Shown: piece by piece, positions 44,629 through 56,400 of the stretch | How positions within the stretch are numbered: the first letter of the stretch is position 1 | How the letters are laid out: the number at the start of each line of letters is the position of its first letter | From: Garcia nutans | Taxonomy: Eukaryota > Streptophyta > Magnoliopsida > Malpighiales > Euphorbiaceae | Length of the DNA stretch: 64,000 bases | Direction: 5' to 3' | NCBI GenBank assembly: GCA_947685225.1 | Contig: CANTUV010000009.1 | Location: forward strand, 6,448,001 to 6,512,000 | The notes under the pieces: model-generated | What the model saw: only the letters and a program-made list of their open reading frames with translations | What the model was told of the DNA's origin: nothing | Database searches by the model: none | Made by a program: the position numbers and the translations under genes

Positions 44629-46193
44629 TTTGCTTGTCCTCAAGCAAAGTTAAAATCAAAATAAGTAAACAAGAAAATTTAGCCAAGTTCAAGAGTTATA
44701 AGAGTATATCAAGATTTCCAATTTCTTAAATTCGTAATCAATATCAAACCAAATAAAACCAATACTCATACAATTTAGTAGTTTTTCACATATAACCAAT
44801 ATTGACACTCCCTCACCAACTCTTGAAGTGTTTAAATAGGTAGTGTTTACACTCATAACATTCAATGATAGATTATCACCATAAGCTTGCTTATCAATCA
44901 AACTTCCACCACTAAATTTCAATCAATCATCAATCATAAGGTCTTTCATTTGGTTGTAATGGGGCTAAGGTAAAGGCATGTCATTTAAAAAATGTGAGCT
45001 GATTCATTAAGTTCAAGAGCACTTCATGAATGAAGTAAACGATATGATATAACCGAATAATCCCAAAGTACCTCCCAATCACTTAGCACTAGACATTAAA
45101 GAACTTTTTAGGAACTCACTTATTAAATATGCAAAGATCATTCCCAAACTCAATTCAACCCTTCCAACAAGAACAACAATTATTCTTATTATTTTTTTCT
45201 TTTTTTATTATTTATTTTTATTTTTATTCTTTTTTACTATTAATTTTTTAATTATAATTTGCAACTAAAGAACATAATGGTTTGCAATCTTAAACGTACT
45301 AAATTTAACCACACACTTAATTCAACACAATAATCGGTCATAAATGCTCTTAAAATACTCTTGACCTAATGAAAGGGTAAGAGACAAAATAGCACGGTTC
45401 AAAGTTAGTAGTGTTGTGAAAAAGAAAGAAAAGGAGAAACGAAATAGAATCAAAATTGGCTAACTAAGGTTGAATATAGGGTTGGTCTTTTAAGCCAAAA
45501 TCGGTTCACCTAATTACCTTAATCATCTTGATGCCTAGTTGAAATTTTTTATGTAGTCTCAACATGCATGTCAAAGCAAGTTCTAGTAATTCATCAATCA
45601 AAGATGTTCACACACAATAAAGAATAATAAGTTGATATTCAACTTAATAGGCTCAATTCCTCACTAGTTTAAAAGGCAATGCAATGAATATCTACAAAAT
45701 CAGCAATAAACACAAATTTTATTCAATTCTCCAATTCATACTTCAAAAATTAAAAGGTCATCTATCAACCATCTTATAATAATTGAACTTAAACAATATG
45801 TAAGGCAAGGCAAAACACTTAACAAAAATGACTAAAATAAAGACTTAACAATAACAACAAGATTATGAAAAATAAAACCTTGCATTTATGAACAAAAAAC
45901 TTAGCACCCCACACTTTAAGATTGACATTGTCCTCAATAGAAACTAGGATAATTTAAAGGAGGTAAGAGTTAAAGTACAACCCAATTTCCATCATTTTCG
46001 TTGTGAAGCAAGTACTTCCTTTCATTCACAAATATTAATTATTCAAGATTAAAAAGAAATAAATATAAAATAACCAAAATAAAATATAAAGTTTTAGTAA
46101 CCAACAGTGGTACAAAAAACAACAACTGAAATATTCAACAACTGAAAATAAGAAACATAAGAAGTGTCTTTAAAAGGCAAAAGCTGATATGCT
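44629..46193. other. Athila internal spacer, no ORF recognised
   Basis: AT-rich non-coding interior between the 3' LTR and the extra ORF. A T-rich run lies at 45180-45250. Athila elements commonly have such long untranslated parts. Confidence 0.55.
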
Positions 46194-47321
46194 CTACAAT
46201 AGTGGAGGATATAATGATGAGGCTATTGAAAGGTGGAGGCTAAGAATCTTTGCAAGGTTGCTATTGATTTGTTCTAACTGGGCGATGACTTCAGCATGAT
46301 TACGATCTACCTTGCTTTCCAATGCTTCAATCCTACTAATAATCTCCTGATTATCCAGCGCTGGAGCATCTTCATCCAAACCGAGTGAATCTGAGTCAGA
46401 CTCCTCTTCAACTCATGGCCTCTTTTGCCGGTCCTCTAGTGCAACCTGCTCATCTAAACGCTTAACATAAGCCCCTCTCCTTTTTACAACCATGTGCATC
46501 TTTTCAAGGGTAGCAAGATCCAATGAATCACTCCCAGAAATTTTAGTCATTTGGCAAGTGCTCGGATCAAATCCATCAATAAGTGCTACATCCAAGATGG
46601 TCACCAATTCACCTATGCAAATTGAGCCCTTTTTCCTATTTGCTACGCTATCAAACACATCGGCCAACTAATAGCCGACACTTACAGGTATAGCATTGCT
46701 AGGACAATCTAAGAAAAATAGCTCACTTAGTTTCACCACACCCGTGCTTTCTTTCATTACAAAGAACCCATAAGACATAAATCAATGTAGATACCTCAAT
46801 GCGAGATTTATGAATTTGGTTGCTTTGGCCGATTTAGCCACATTCATACCCCCCGAGCCTATTCCTCCCCATGCGAATTGTTATCTAAAACCTTTAGAAA
46901 TGCATTTTTTCCTTCTTGGTGAAAATCAAAAATAGCATTTAATTGCTCAATATCAAGAACACATTATTTTCCAAGCAATTTAAAGTTAAACTTAGTGCAA
47001 ATTTTTGTTTCATTTCTTTCAACCTTAAGAGAGGTTAAAAATTCTATGGTGAGCTCTTAAGAGAGGTTAAAAATTCTATGGTGAGCTCTTGGAATTACAA
47101 AGGTTTAAGGGAAATTAATTTTTTCCATCCAAGGTTTTAAACATATGTAGCAAAATTTCTCTAATTTAGAGAGTATCAAGGGATTCATCGCTCACATACC
47201 TTGTCGGAAAGAAACCCCATACTAGAAGAGTTGACCACTTTGAAGATGATGAAGAGGATGATGGAGTGGATGATGGAGGTTGCCTCCTCTTGTGGTGGGA
47301 CACCATTTTTGTTCTAGGCAT
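46194..47321 (-). pseudogene. Athila extra ORF (env-position protein), broken
   Basis: A minus-strand reading starts at ATG 47321 (MPRTKMVSHHKRRQPPSS) and is soon interrupted. It reopens at 46667-46413 (ADVFDSVANRKKGSICIGEL, then TLEKMHMVVKRRGAYVKRLD) and 46379-46194, a coiled-coil segment (ISRIEALESKVDRNHAEVIA, then QLEQINSNLAKIL). Its position after integrase is where Athila elements carry an ORF of debated, possibly envelope-like, function. No membrane segment or signal peptide could be seen. Function is unknown. Confidence 0.6.
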
Positions 47322-47559
47322 CTTAATCTTTTTGGTGAAAATCGAACTTTGATGGATTTTATGGAGTTTTGAGTTGAAAATTGGAAGATTGAGTGGGTTT
47401 AATTGAGTTTTGAGTAAGAGAAATGGAAGATTTGGTGAGATTTTTAAGTTTTGAGAGATGGGGATGGAGGTTTAGAGAGAAAGGCGAGAGAAAGAAGAAG
47501 GGAAAGCCAAGGTTAGGGATGAACCAAAAGGACGCGATTGGGTTTTTAAAGTGGGTGAC

Positions 47560-47820
47560 ATGGCCAAGCTTGAAATGGCTTCACAGTGTTTGGGCTTTTA
47601 GGAGGGACATGGCCAGTGGCTTAGCCGTGTCCTATGGGCGTGTCCAGGTCTGTGTGTTTAGGTGTCGGATAAGGGATTGAGGACACGGGCTGGTGCTTAG
47701 GCGTGTCTGGGTGACACGGCCAAGAACACGGCCAAGCCTTTTGGCCGTGTCCACGCCTGGGAATTCTAGGTTTGCTTGACACGGCCAGTGGCTTAACCAT
47801 GTCAAGTGGCCGTATCCTCT
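47560..47820. repeat. CACGGCC palindrome cluster outside the LTRs
   Basis: Four to five copies of the same GACACGGCCA/TGGCCGTGTC arms that fill the LTRs occur here, in the Athila interior upstream of the extra ORF. A TTTATTTATTATT run follows at 47841-47885. Confidence 0.75.
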
Positions 47821-48059
47821 ACTACCAAAATTTTTTATTTTGCCCCTTTATTTATTTATTATTATTTTATTTATTTATTTATTTTAAATAAAGGTGTCAC
47901 CCGAGTCTAAGATATTCACTTGTCTTCCTGGCTTTACCTGAAACTCCATCAAAAACAAAAACTGATCAACGCACCCATTCTATTCTCTTAAAACAAAACA
48001 GAATTTAAATGACAAAACACTAAGATTTAACTATGAAAAGAAATACAAACCGATGGGTT

Positions 48060-49356
48060 GCCTCCCACTGAGCACTTCTTTAATGTCATGTAGCTGGACA
48101 TTATTGCATTATTTGTCTATAAACATCAAACTTTCAACAGTTTTTGCAACATCAATTTCTTCAAGATAGGGCTTCACCCTTTGTCAATTTACCTTAAATG
48201 TCTCATTAGTTTTCAAATTGAGTAACTCAACAACCCCATATGGGAATGTTTGAATTACTTGAAATGGTCCACTCCAACGGGACTTCAATTTTTTGGGAAA
48301 CAATCGCATTCTGGAATTGAATAGGAGGACTTTCATTCACGGTTCGAAAGTTCTTTGAAGGATCATCCTGTCATGCATAACTTTTTCCCTTTCCTTATAG
48401 ATTCTTGAACTCTCATAAGCCTAATTTCTAAGCTCATCAAGCTCAGAAATTTATAACATTCTTTGATCCCTTGCTCCTTTTAAGTCCATATTTGTGGTCT
48501 GTATTGCCCAATAGACTTTATGCTCCAATTCCACCGCTAGGTGGCAAGCCATGCCAAAGACCAACCTATATGGACTCATTTCCAATGGTGTTTTGAAAGA
48601 AGTTCTATAAGCCCATAATGCTTCTGGAATTCGGATTGACCAATCCTTTCTTGTTGTGCTCACTGTCTTTTCCAAGATCCCTTTAATTTGCTTATTGGAG
48701 ATCTCGGCTTGTTCGGATGTTTGAGGGTGGTATGGAGTTGCCACTTTATGTCGGATGCCCATCTTGGTCATTAACTTCTCGAATCATTTGTTGCAAAAGT
48801 GGCTTCCTCCATCACTTATTATTGCCTTTGGGGTTCCGAAACTGCTCAAAATATTCTCCTTCAAAAATTTCAAAACAACATTAGCATCATTAGTCCTAGT
48901 GGGGATAGCCTCCACCCACTTAGACAAATAATCCACTGTAAGAAGAATATATTCAAAATAAAATGACTTGAGAAATGGCCCCATGAAGTCTATCCCCCAT
49001 ACATCAAAAATTTCAACCACAATAAACATATTGGGGGACATTTCATTCCTTTTGCTAATTTTTCCTACTCTTTGGCATTTATCACATCTTGTACAGAAAT
49101 TATGAGCATCCTTAAAAAGAGTAGGCCAATACAAACCGCTTTGAAAAATTTTCTCAGCGGTCTTCTTTCCTCCTGAATGCCTTCTACAATACATGTTGTG
49201 GAAAAATTGCAACACTTGTTTTTGTTCTTCCTCCGGTACACATCTTCTTATAATTTTATCCCTGCAAATTCTAAACAAATATGGCTCATCCCAAAAATAG
49301 TACTTATATGAATGCAGGAACCTCTTCTTTGCCTGAAAATTCAAATCCTTTCTCAC
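48060..49356 (-). pseudogene. Athila integrase (decayed)
   Basis: The zinc-binding HHCC domain (HNMYCRRHSGGKKTAEKIFQ, then CTRCDKCQRVGKI) is followed by the catalytic core: first Asp in VWGIDFMGPF, second in AIISDGGSHF, and the Glu region TPYHPQTSEQAEISNKQIKG after a stop near 48784. The C-terminal part to 48060 is broken by stops (YKEREKVMHDR, KSRWSGPFQVIQTFPYG, and near the end VLSGRQPIG). Family knowledge: it joins cDNA to the host chromosome. Confidence 0.85.
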
Positions 49357-49392
49357 AACACCACAAGAGAGATAGTTAGTAATATCTACATA

Positions 49393-50857
49393 CTAAGGTG
49401 TTTGAGTTAAAGCAAACAAGTGTTCATCCGGGAGTTTTTCAAAAGCATTTTCACAAGCAATTTCTACATCATTATCGTGAGAGTTCAATCTAGAGAGATG
49501 GTCGCCTACTTCATTCTCACTTCCCTTATGATCTTTGATTTCAACATCGAATTCTTGCAGCATCAATACCCACCTAATGAGCTTGGGTTTAGCTTGTGGT
49601 TTGGTCAATAGGTATTTCAAGGCCGTATAGTCTGAAAATACTATGACTTTAGAACCGATCAAGTAAGATATGAATTTATCTAGTGCAAATACCACAGCTA
49701 ACATTTCCCTTTCAGTGGTTGTGTAATTCACTTGTGCATCATTTAAAGATAAACTTGCATAATAAATTACACATCAATTTATTCACTCATTGGCCCAAAA
49801 CAGCTCCATTGGCATAATTCGATGCATCACACATGATTTCAACCGGCAAATCCCAATTTGGGGCAATAATTATAAGAGCAGAAGTTAATTTTTCTTTCAA
49901 AATTTTAAAAGCTTCTAAGCACTTGTCATCAAAAACAAATGAAACATCTTTTCCTAACAATTGACACAAAGGACGTGAAATTTTTGAAAATTTTTTTATA
50001 AACCTCCTATAAAATTCAGCATGTCCCAAAAAGCTTCTAATCCCCTTAACAGTTGTGGGTGGAGGTAGATTCATGATTAATTCAACCTTAGCCTTGTTTA
50101 CCTCAATCCCTTTATGAGAAATAACATGACCCAAAATAATCCCATGATCAACTATGAAATGACTCTTTTCCTAACTCAAGGTAATATTACATTCAATACA
50201 TCTTTCAAGCACGAGAGTCAGTTTTTGCAAACAATCATCAAAAGAATTACAAAAAATAGAGAAGTTATCCATACACACCTCAATGCATTTGTCCATCATA
50301 TCAGAAAAAATCGAAAGCATACATCTTTGAAATGTACCTAGTGCATTGCATAGTCCGAATGACATCCTCTGAAAGGCAAATGTCCTAAAGGGACAAGAAA
50401 AGGTTGTCTTTGGTTGATCTTCTGGTGCTATCAGGACTTGGTAGTAACATGAAAGACCATCAAGAAAATAGTAAAAAGCGTGTCCAGATAACCTATCAAG
50501 CATTTGATCAATAAATGGTAAAAGAAAGTGATCTTTCTTGGTGACATTATTTAATTTTCTATAATCTATGCACATTCGTCATCCGGCTTATGTTTGAGTA
50601 GGTACCAACTCTCCTTTCTCATTCTGGACCACAGTCAAACCTGCTTTCTTTAGTACGACGTGAACGGGACTAACCCATTTACTATCAGCAATGGGGTAGA
50701 TTACCCCTTCATCAAGCAATTTAAGAACCTCCTTCTTCACTACTTCGCTCATATTAGGGTTAAGTCTCCTTTGAGCCTCTCTCACTGGTTTAGCCCCTTC
50801 CTCTAGAACTATCTTATGCATGCATATAGAGGGACTAATACCATTGATATAACTCAA
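49393..50857 (-). pseudogene. Athila reverse transcriptase and RNase H (decayed)
   Basis: Pieces in order: 50857-50588 (EVLKLLDEGVIYPIADSKWV), 50575-50171 (MCIDYRKLNNVTKKDHF, FSCPFRTFAFQRMSFGLCNA), 50134-49787 (GIRSFLGHAEFYRRFIKKFS) and RNase H at 49731-49393 (NYTTTEREMLAVVFALDKF, KVIVFSDYTALKYLL). The catalytic M-D-D box reads MDN (about 50261-50272), so one metal-binding Asp is lost. Stops separate the pieces. Confidence 0.88.
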
Positions 50858-50864
50858 CCCCTAA

Positions 50865-51867
50865 CTAATAGCTCTTGAATTTTTTCAAAATCCTCACAAG
50901 TTTATCTTTCTTCTCACTACCAAGAGTAGCATAAATGATCACTGGTTGTGAGTTATTTTTCCCAAGAAAAACATGCTTTAAGTGCTTTGGAAGTTCTTTA
51001 AGTTCAACCCCCTTTGGTTGAATCTCTTCATTTGAACATTCAACTTCTTTCTCTAAATTTAAAGCCCTTTCCAGTTTGTCTTCACCATTCTCCTGCAAGA
51101 AAACTTCTTCAACAGCATTATCAATAAAATCAATGAAAGAACAGTCCTCATATAAAGCAGTAATGGGAATAGGGAAAGTGTTAAAAATTAAAAATTCTAC
51201 AGTTTGACCTAAAATAGTCATGGTCAATTTTCCATTTTTAACATCAATTAATGTGTTAGTTATGTCCATAAAAGGTCTCCCTAACAAAATTGTATATTCA
51301 GAATCTCTAGAAATTTCTTCTCCCATATCTAAGACAATGAAATCAATGGGTATAATTAAACCACCTACCTTAACTAGAACATCTTCTATGATTCTATTAG
51401 GGTATCGAAGAGTTCAATCCGCAAGTTGCAAAACCATTTTAGTTGATTTAAGTTCCCCTAACTCTAATTTCAAGTAACCAGAGTATGACATCAAATTTAT
51501 ACTTGCTCCTAAGTCACACATACCAATAGTTTCTTTCCCATTCCCCATAGAGATACTAACTATGAAGCTTCCAGGATCCTTTAGTTTTGGAGGTAACCTA
51601 TGTTGTAAAACAACACTTGTTACTTCTGAGACTATCACCTTCTCATTCAAGTCATATTTTTTTCTTTTTTGTGTTAAGCTTCTTAAAAAATTTGGAAAAT
51701 GATGGCATATTTTTAATCACCTCAAGTAAGGAAAGGTTAATACTTACCTTTGAGAGCATATTATAAATTTCAGTAAATTGCTTTTCATGCTTCTCATTTT
51801 TTAACCTGCTTGGAAAAGGAATTGGCGGTCTATATGGATTTGGAGATTTGTGCAGCTTTGGTGCCAC
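50865..51867 (-). pseudogene. Athila protease region (decayed)
   Basis: The active-site segment is GMCDLGASINLMSYSGY at about 51540-51490, the D-L-G-A form common in Athila/Tat proteases. It is followed by SEYTILLGRPFMDITNTLID, which closes the fold. Upstream 51867-51652 carries the gag-protease linker (PPIPFPSRLKNEKHEKQF). Two stops or frameshifts interrupt it. Confidence 0.8.
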
Positions 51868-51903
51868 TGATGCCTCCTCACTAACTTTATTAGGCTCAAT
51901 TGG

Positions 51904-53403
51904 TTAAGCTTTGCCTCCTTGTATTTCCTCTCCATCTTCTTCCATTGTTCCTGCATCCGAAGAATCATTAATGTTATTATCACCGATTTTGTTATCAAGT
52001 ACCTTACCACTTCTTAGGACTGTGATCACTTTGGCTTGCTCTAGTTGAATTGGAAATTTTTCTTTTTGAATAGCTTGCAATTGATTAGCCAATTGACCCA
52101 CTTGCGTCTCAACCTTCTTAAGTGAGGCTTCCAAAGAGTCGAATCGTTTGTTGTTCACCTCTTGATTTTGAGTGCTTATTTGAATGAAAGCATTCAAATT
52201 GTCTTCAAGTGAAGGTTTCTTGACTTGCTCATGATTTGAACCTTGGCCTTGAAATTAGGGTCCCCTTTGATAAGGTTGGAATGAATGTTGAGGTGGAATT
52301 TGTTGTTGGTTCTTCCATGCAAAATTAGGGTGATTTCTCCAATCGAGATTATAAGAATTTGAGTACGGGTCATTCCTTCCCCTTTATTGGAACCCTTCAA
52401 AAGAAAAAGAGTATTCTTACCCTTCTTGAAATTGGTCAAAGTTTGAAGGACATACATTTGTATTGTGGCCTACCACACCACATGATGCACATGATTCTTG
52501 GCTTGGCCCTAGCAAGTTTCCTCTAGAATTCAACAATTTAACTTGCCTTGTCAACTCGACAATTTGCCTTGCCATTTTTGAGTTTGCATTCAGCTCATAT
52601 GCCCCTCTTCTCCATTCTCCAATGCTCTTTTGTTGAGAATTGGCTCCCAACATTTCAAATAATGCAACCGTTTCAGCTGCCATTTTCTCACCCATTGCCC
52701 CTCCTGCAGCATTATCCACTGTGTTTTGACATTGTTGAGTTAGCCCATCATAGAAGAACTTATTGAACAATTATTGCAGATAATAATGATGAGGGCATTG
52801 AAATAATAGAGATTTGAAGCGATCCCACACCTCATGAAATGGCTCCCCATCAAATTGGGTGAAAGTTGCAATACTCCCCCTAAGCTCCTTGGTCTTTTGG
52901 TGTGAATAAAATTTTTCCATAAATTTATTGTACACTTCGGTCCAAGTGGTCAAAGAATTTTTCGGTAAGGTCATTAACCACACTTTTGCCCTATCTTTCA
53001 AACTATATGGAAAACATCTCATTTTAAGTTCATCCTCTGTTAGTGCTTGAAAAGGGAAAGTATGCAGTGTTGTATAAAAATCTCGAATGAAGTTGAGAGG
53101 ATCTTCATTCGGTAATCCATGGAAGGATGGCAGCATACTATAATGAGTGTTTTTAAGTTCATAGTTCCTTGCTGCGTTGCTCAACCGGATACACAATGTG
53201 GTTACTCCAATGATCAGTCATGTAAACTCCTTTATAGGTGGTTCCTCTACGTCACCCATTTCTACTTCAGTGTCCTCCTCAAATTTCTCATCAATTTCTT
53301 CTCCTTCCTGCCTTAAGGGTTCTACTTCTTTGGCTCTTGGTAGTCTATGAATATCATCTATATAAGGAACAAGTTCATTTCCTTGAGACCTTCGTCCTTG
53401 CAT
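51904..53403 (-). pseudogene. Athila gag (decayed)
   Basis: It starts at ATG 53403 (MQGRRSQGNELVPYIDDIHR). The Retrotrans_gag core follows at 53196-52771 (FHGLPNEDPLNFIRDF, FPYSLKDRAKVWLMTLP, TWTEVYNKFMEKFY), with frame breaks at about 53200 and 52770. A zinc knuckle CASCGVVGHNTNVC (C-x2-C-x4-H-x4-C, all ligands kept) lies at about 52490-52448. A Gln-rich coiled segment (LEASLKKVETQVGQLANQLQ) ends the region. Confidence 0.85.
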
Positions 53404-53488
53404 AAATCACCTAGGCAATTCAAAAATGAACATTTTAAACAATAAAATAATTAAAATAAAAGAATCAAACTACAAATAACAATTGCCT

Positions 53489-53506
53489 TCCCCGGCAGCG
53501 GTACCA
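53489..53506 (-). other. Primer binding site of the Athila element (tRNA-Asp type)
   Basis: The minus strand reads TGGTACCGCTGCCGGGGA. It differs at three positions from TGGCGCCGTTGCCGGGGA, the complement of the plant tRNA-Asp 3' end used by Athila/Tat elements. It lies eight bases inside the 5' LTR. Confidence 0.8.
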
Positions 53507-53514
53507 AAAACTTA

Positions 53515-55449
53515 TTGCGCTTGACTAATTACTACTACAAGCGACACTCGCAAGTATACGAGGTAGTTGTAGCAACGGTGATCGCCCCAAGGTTGTCACA
53601 CAAGGAAGGAATTGTTTTGCAATAGTTTGATTGACAAGTAAATTTAAAAGCAAGAGTGTGATATGTTGGAATGGTGAAAAACTATTTTAATTTAAAAGTA
53701 AACGAGTAGTAGTTGTGTAAGATCATTTCAATTCTAAGAATGGTGCCTAGGGCTGTAGATCAATTTAATCAAAGCTTAATTCTCAAATTATCTATTAATA
53801 TAACCTTGTATTTTAATTTGTTCCTTGAGTTTAATTAGTGATTACCAATTCATTAGTTTTCACATTCATGAATTAACAACAACTAATTGTTTTAAATTTG
53901 CAAATTAATAGATCCTAGAACTTATATTTCTAATTCATTCTTAGGGTAGTTGATTACAAAGTTCTAATATTGAATTTCACCTCTTGGTCCATCTTTCAAT
54001 ATTAAGTGTTTAATAGGTGGCCAATCTATCAACCTAACATTTAATCCAATGCAATCAACCAATAACAAGGTATACTAATGAAATTATCAAATCAAGTCAT
54101 CCAATTAAATCTACTACAACCCAAGGCATGAATGAATTAGCTCATCATTAATTTGAAACAAATATCCATCTCAATATTCATCAAATAAAAATTATACAAT
54201 ATAATATTAATGTTCACAATAAAACAACAACAATATAGAAATGAGTCAAAAGAGAGAATATGAAACATCCCTGGTAGATGCCAAAAGTTGGACTACTTTT
54301 CTTCCTCCTAGCTTCCACCTTGATGTTGATGAACAAGTTTCAAGCTCCCTAAATCAATGGCTCTCCCCTTGAAGGATGGAATGTAACTTTCTCAAGCTTC
54401 AACTCTAATTAAGTTTTCTTCAAACCCTAATTGTCTAAGAAACTTGCTCACTCAATTTAATCCCCAATATTGATTGGCTCTTGTCTATGGAAGAAATAAA
54501 GGATGAATGGTAATGAAGATGAAGAGAGAATGGTGTCTCTCTTCTTAAAAAATTAAGAACAAAAACTAAGAACTCCCTCATTCAAAAACAGCCAACGTGT
54601 ATATACTCCACCACTCTCATCTTCTTTTAATTTTTTAAGAAAATCCATCTCTTGCCAACTCACACACCACACTTTGTCTCCCACCTTTTTCTTTATTTTA
54701 TAATTTTTTTTCCATAAATTAGGCAAACTTTTTGATCTTTTATTATTTCTTTTTAAAAGATATCACCTATTGTCCCCCATTTTGTCCCCCAATTCGTGCA
54801 AAATAATTGAAAGAATTTTCAAAAGACACAGCCAAGTCATGAGTGACTTGGTCGTGTCACTCATTTTCTTATGGACACGGCCAAGTCATATGGCCGTGTC
54901 CATGGCTGCCTCAAAACCTTTTTTCTTTTCCATGTGAGACACGGCCAAGGCCCTGGCTGTGTCATGGGACACGGCCAGTGGCTTGGCCGTGTCTCTTGAG
55001 TGTGTTCTCCACTACTTCCATCCTTGCTTTGTTCTTTAGATGAGACACATGTGACATGGCCAATGGCTTAGCCGTGTCTCTTAGGTGTGTTTACTTCTGC
55101 CTTTGCTTCTTTGGTTTCACTCTTTGGCTTCATTAAGTGAGACACGGGCTTGGCCGTGTCTTCTCCCAGTATCTGCTTTTGCCAATTTGTTCTGAAGGAC
55201 ACGGCCAGTGGCTTGTTAACTCAGGCCATGTCATTTGTGTGTTGCCTTGAATGAGGGGCACGACCAATGGCTTGGCCATGTCTCTTGGGTTTGTCACATG
55301 CTTTTCCACTTTTTTGATCTTTCAATTCATTCTTTTGAGCTTCCATTTAAATCAAACACTTCAAGCAAACTTTAAACACAATTTAAGAGAAAAATTAACT
55401 TAAAGCCAATAAAATTAACCTAAATATATGTACATATATGATCAAAACA
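53515..55449 (-). mobile_element. 5' LTR of the Athila-type element
   Basis: Partner of 42675-44609. The palindromic CACGGCC region is at 54825-55290. Compared with the other LTR it has an extra stem near 54825-54860 and lacks about 50 bp near 55045, both at palindromes. Confidence 0.9.
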
Positions 55450-55451
55450 CA

Positions 55452-56400
55452 GGGTACCATCAGTTGAGAGTCAACGATGTCGATGTACCCAAGACAGCTT
55501 TTCGCACGAGGGATGAGCATTATGAGTTTTGAGTGATACCCTTTGGATTGACAAATGCACCAGCAGCATTTATGGATTTGATGAACAAGGTGTTTAGACC
55601 ATACTTAGATTAGTTTGTAGCATTCTTCATAGATGATATTCTGGTGTATTCGTGTAATGAAGATGATTATGACAGGCATTTATAGATTGTATTACAGACT
55701 CTGAGAGAGAAGCAGTTGTATGCTAAGTTGTCTAAGTGTGAGTTCTGGCTCGATCCGGTAACTTTTCTCTGTCATGTGTATCAGCAGAGAGTATTAGAGT
55801 TGATCATAGTAAAGTTAAGGCTATCTTGAATTAGAGTCCACCGAAGACTGTGACAGAGGTTATAAGTTTTTTGGGATTGGTAGGCTATTATCGTTGGTTT
55901 GTGAAAAGTTTTTCTATGATAGCTAAACCACTCACCAAATTACTTTAGAAGGGAGTTAGATTTGTGTGGACAGATCGGTGTCAAGTGAGTTTTGAGCAGT
56001 TAAGAGAGATGTTGACACAGGCTTCTGTCATTACCCTGCTTGTGGAAGGTAAACCGTATGTGATATATAGTGATGCTTCACATAGTGGTTTAGGTTGTGT
56101 TTTGATGCAGGAGAGTAGAATCATTACTTGTGCCTCTCGATAGTTGAAGCCTCATGAGTTGAATTACCCGGCTCATGATTTTGAGCTAGCAGCCATAGTT
56201 TTTGCCTTGAAGATTTAGCGGTATTACTTGTATGGGGAGAAGTGTTTCATTTATATGGATCACAAGAGTTTGAAGAACCTGGGTGTTCAGAGAGAGCTGA
56301 ATCTTCAGTAGAGATGATGGTTAGAGTTGATTAAAGACTACGACTGTTTGATTAATTATCATCCTGGCAAGGCAAATGTTGTTGTCTTTGCCTTGAGTTG
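55452..56400 (+). pseudogene. Tekay-type RT (C-terminal part) and RNase H
   Basis: Resumes in RT with GYHQLRVNDVDVPKTAFRTR, FGLTNAPAAFMDLMNKVF and the catalytic FIDD (55626-55637, intact). RNase H follows with YSDASHSGLGCVLMQ (about 56065), ELAAIVFALKI, and YMDHKSLKNL. In-frame stops (TAG, TGA) occur throughout. It is the continuation of 41771-42674. Confidence 0.88.

Larger units (their letters stand above)
42675..55451 (-). mobile_element. Athila-type Gypsy retrotransposon nested in the Tekay RT
   Basis: A complete element of about 12.8 kb on the strand opposite to its host: 5' LTR (53515-55449), tRNA-Asp-type primer site, gag, protease, RT, RNase H, integrase, a further ORF remnant, a polypurine tract and 3' LTR (42675-44609). 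The target GGGTA is duplicated (42670-42674 and 55452-55456). Removing the element and one copy restores the RT motif G-Y-H-Q-L. The extra ORF between integrase and 3' LTR and the primer type fit Athila. Two bases (CA at 55450-55451) lie between the LTR end shared by both copies and the target duplication. Confidence 0.92.
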
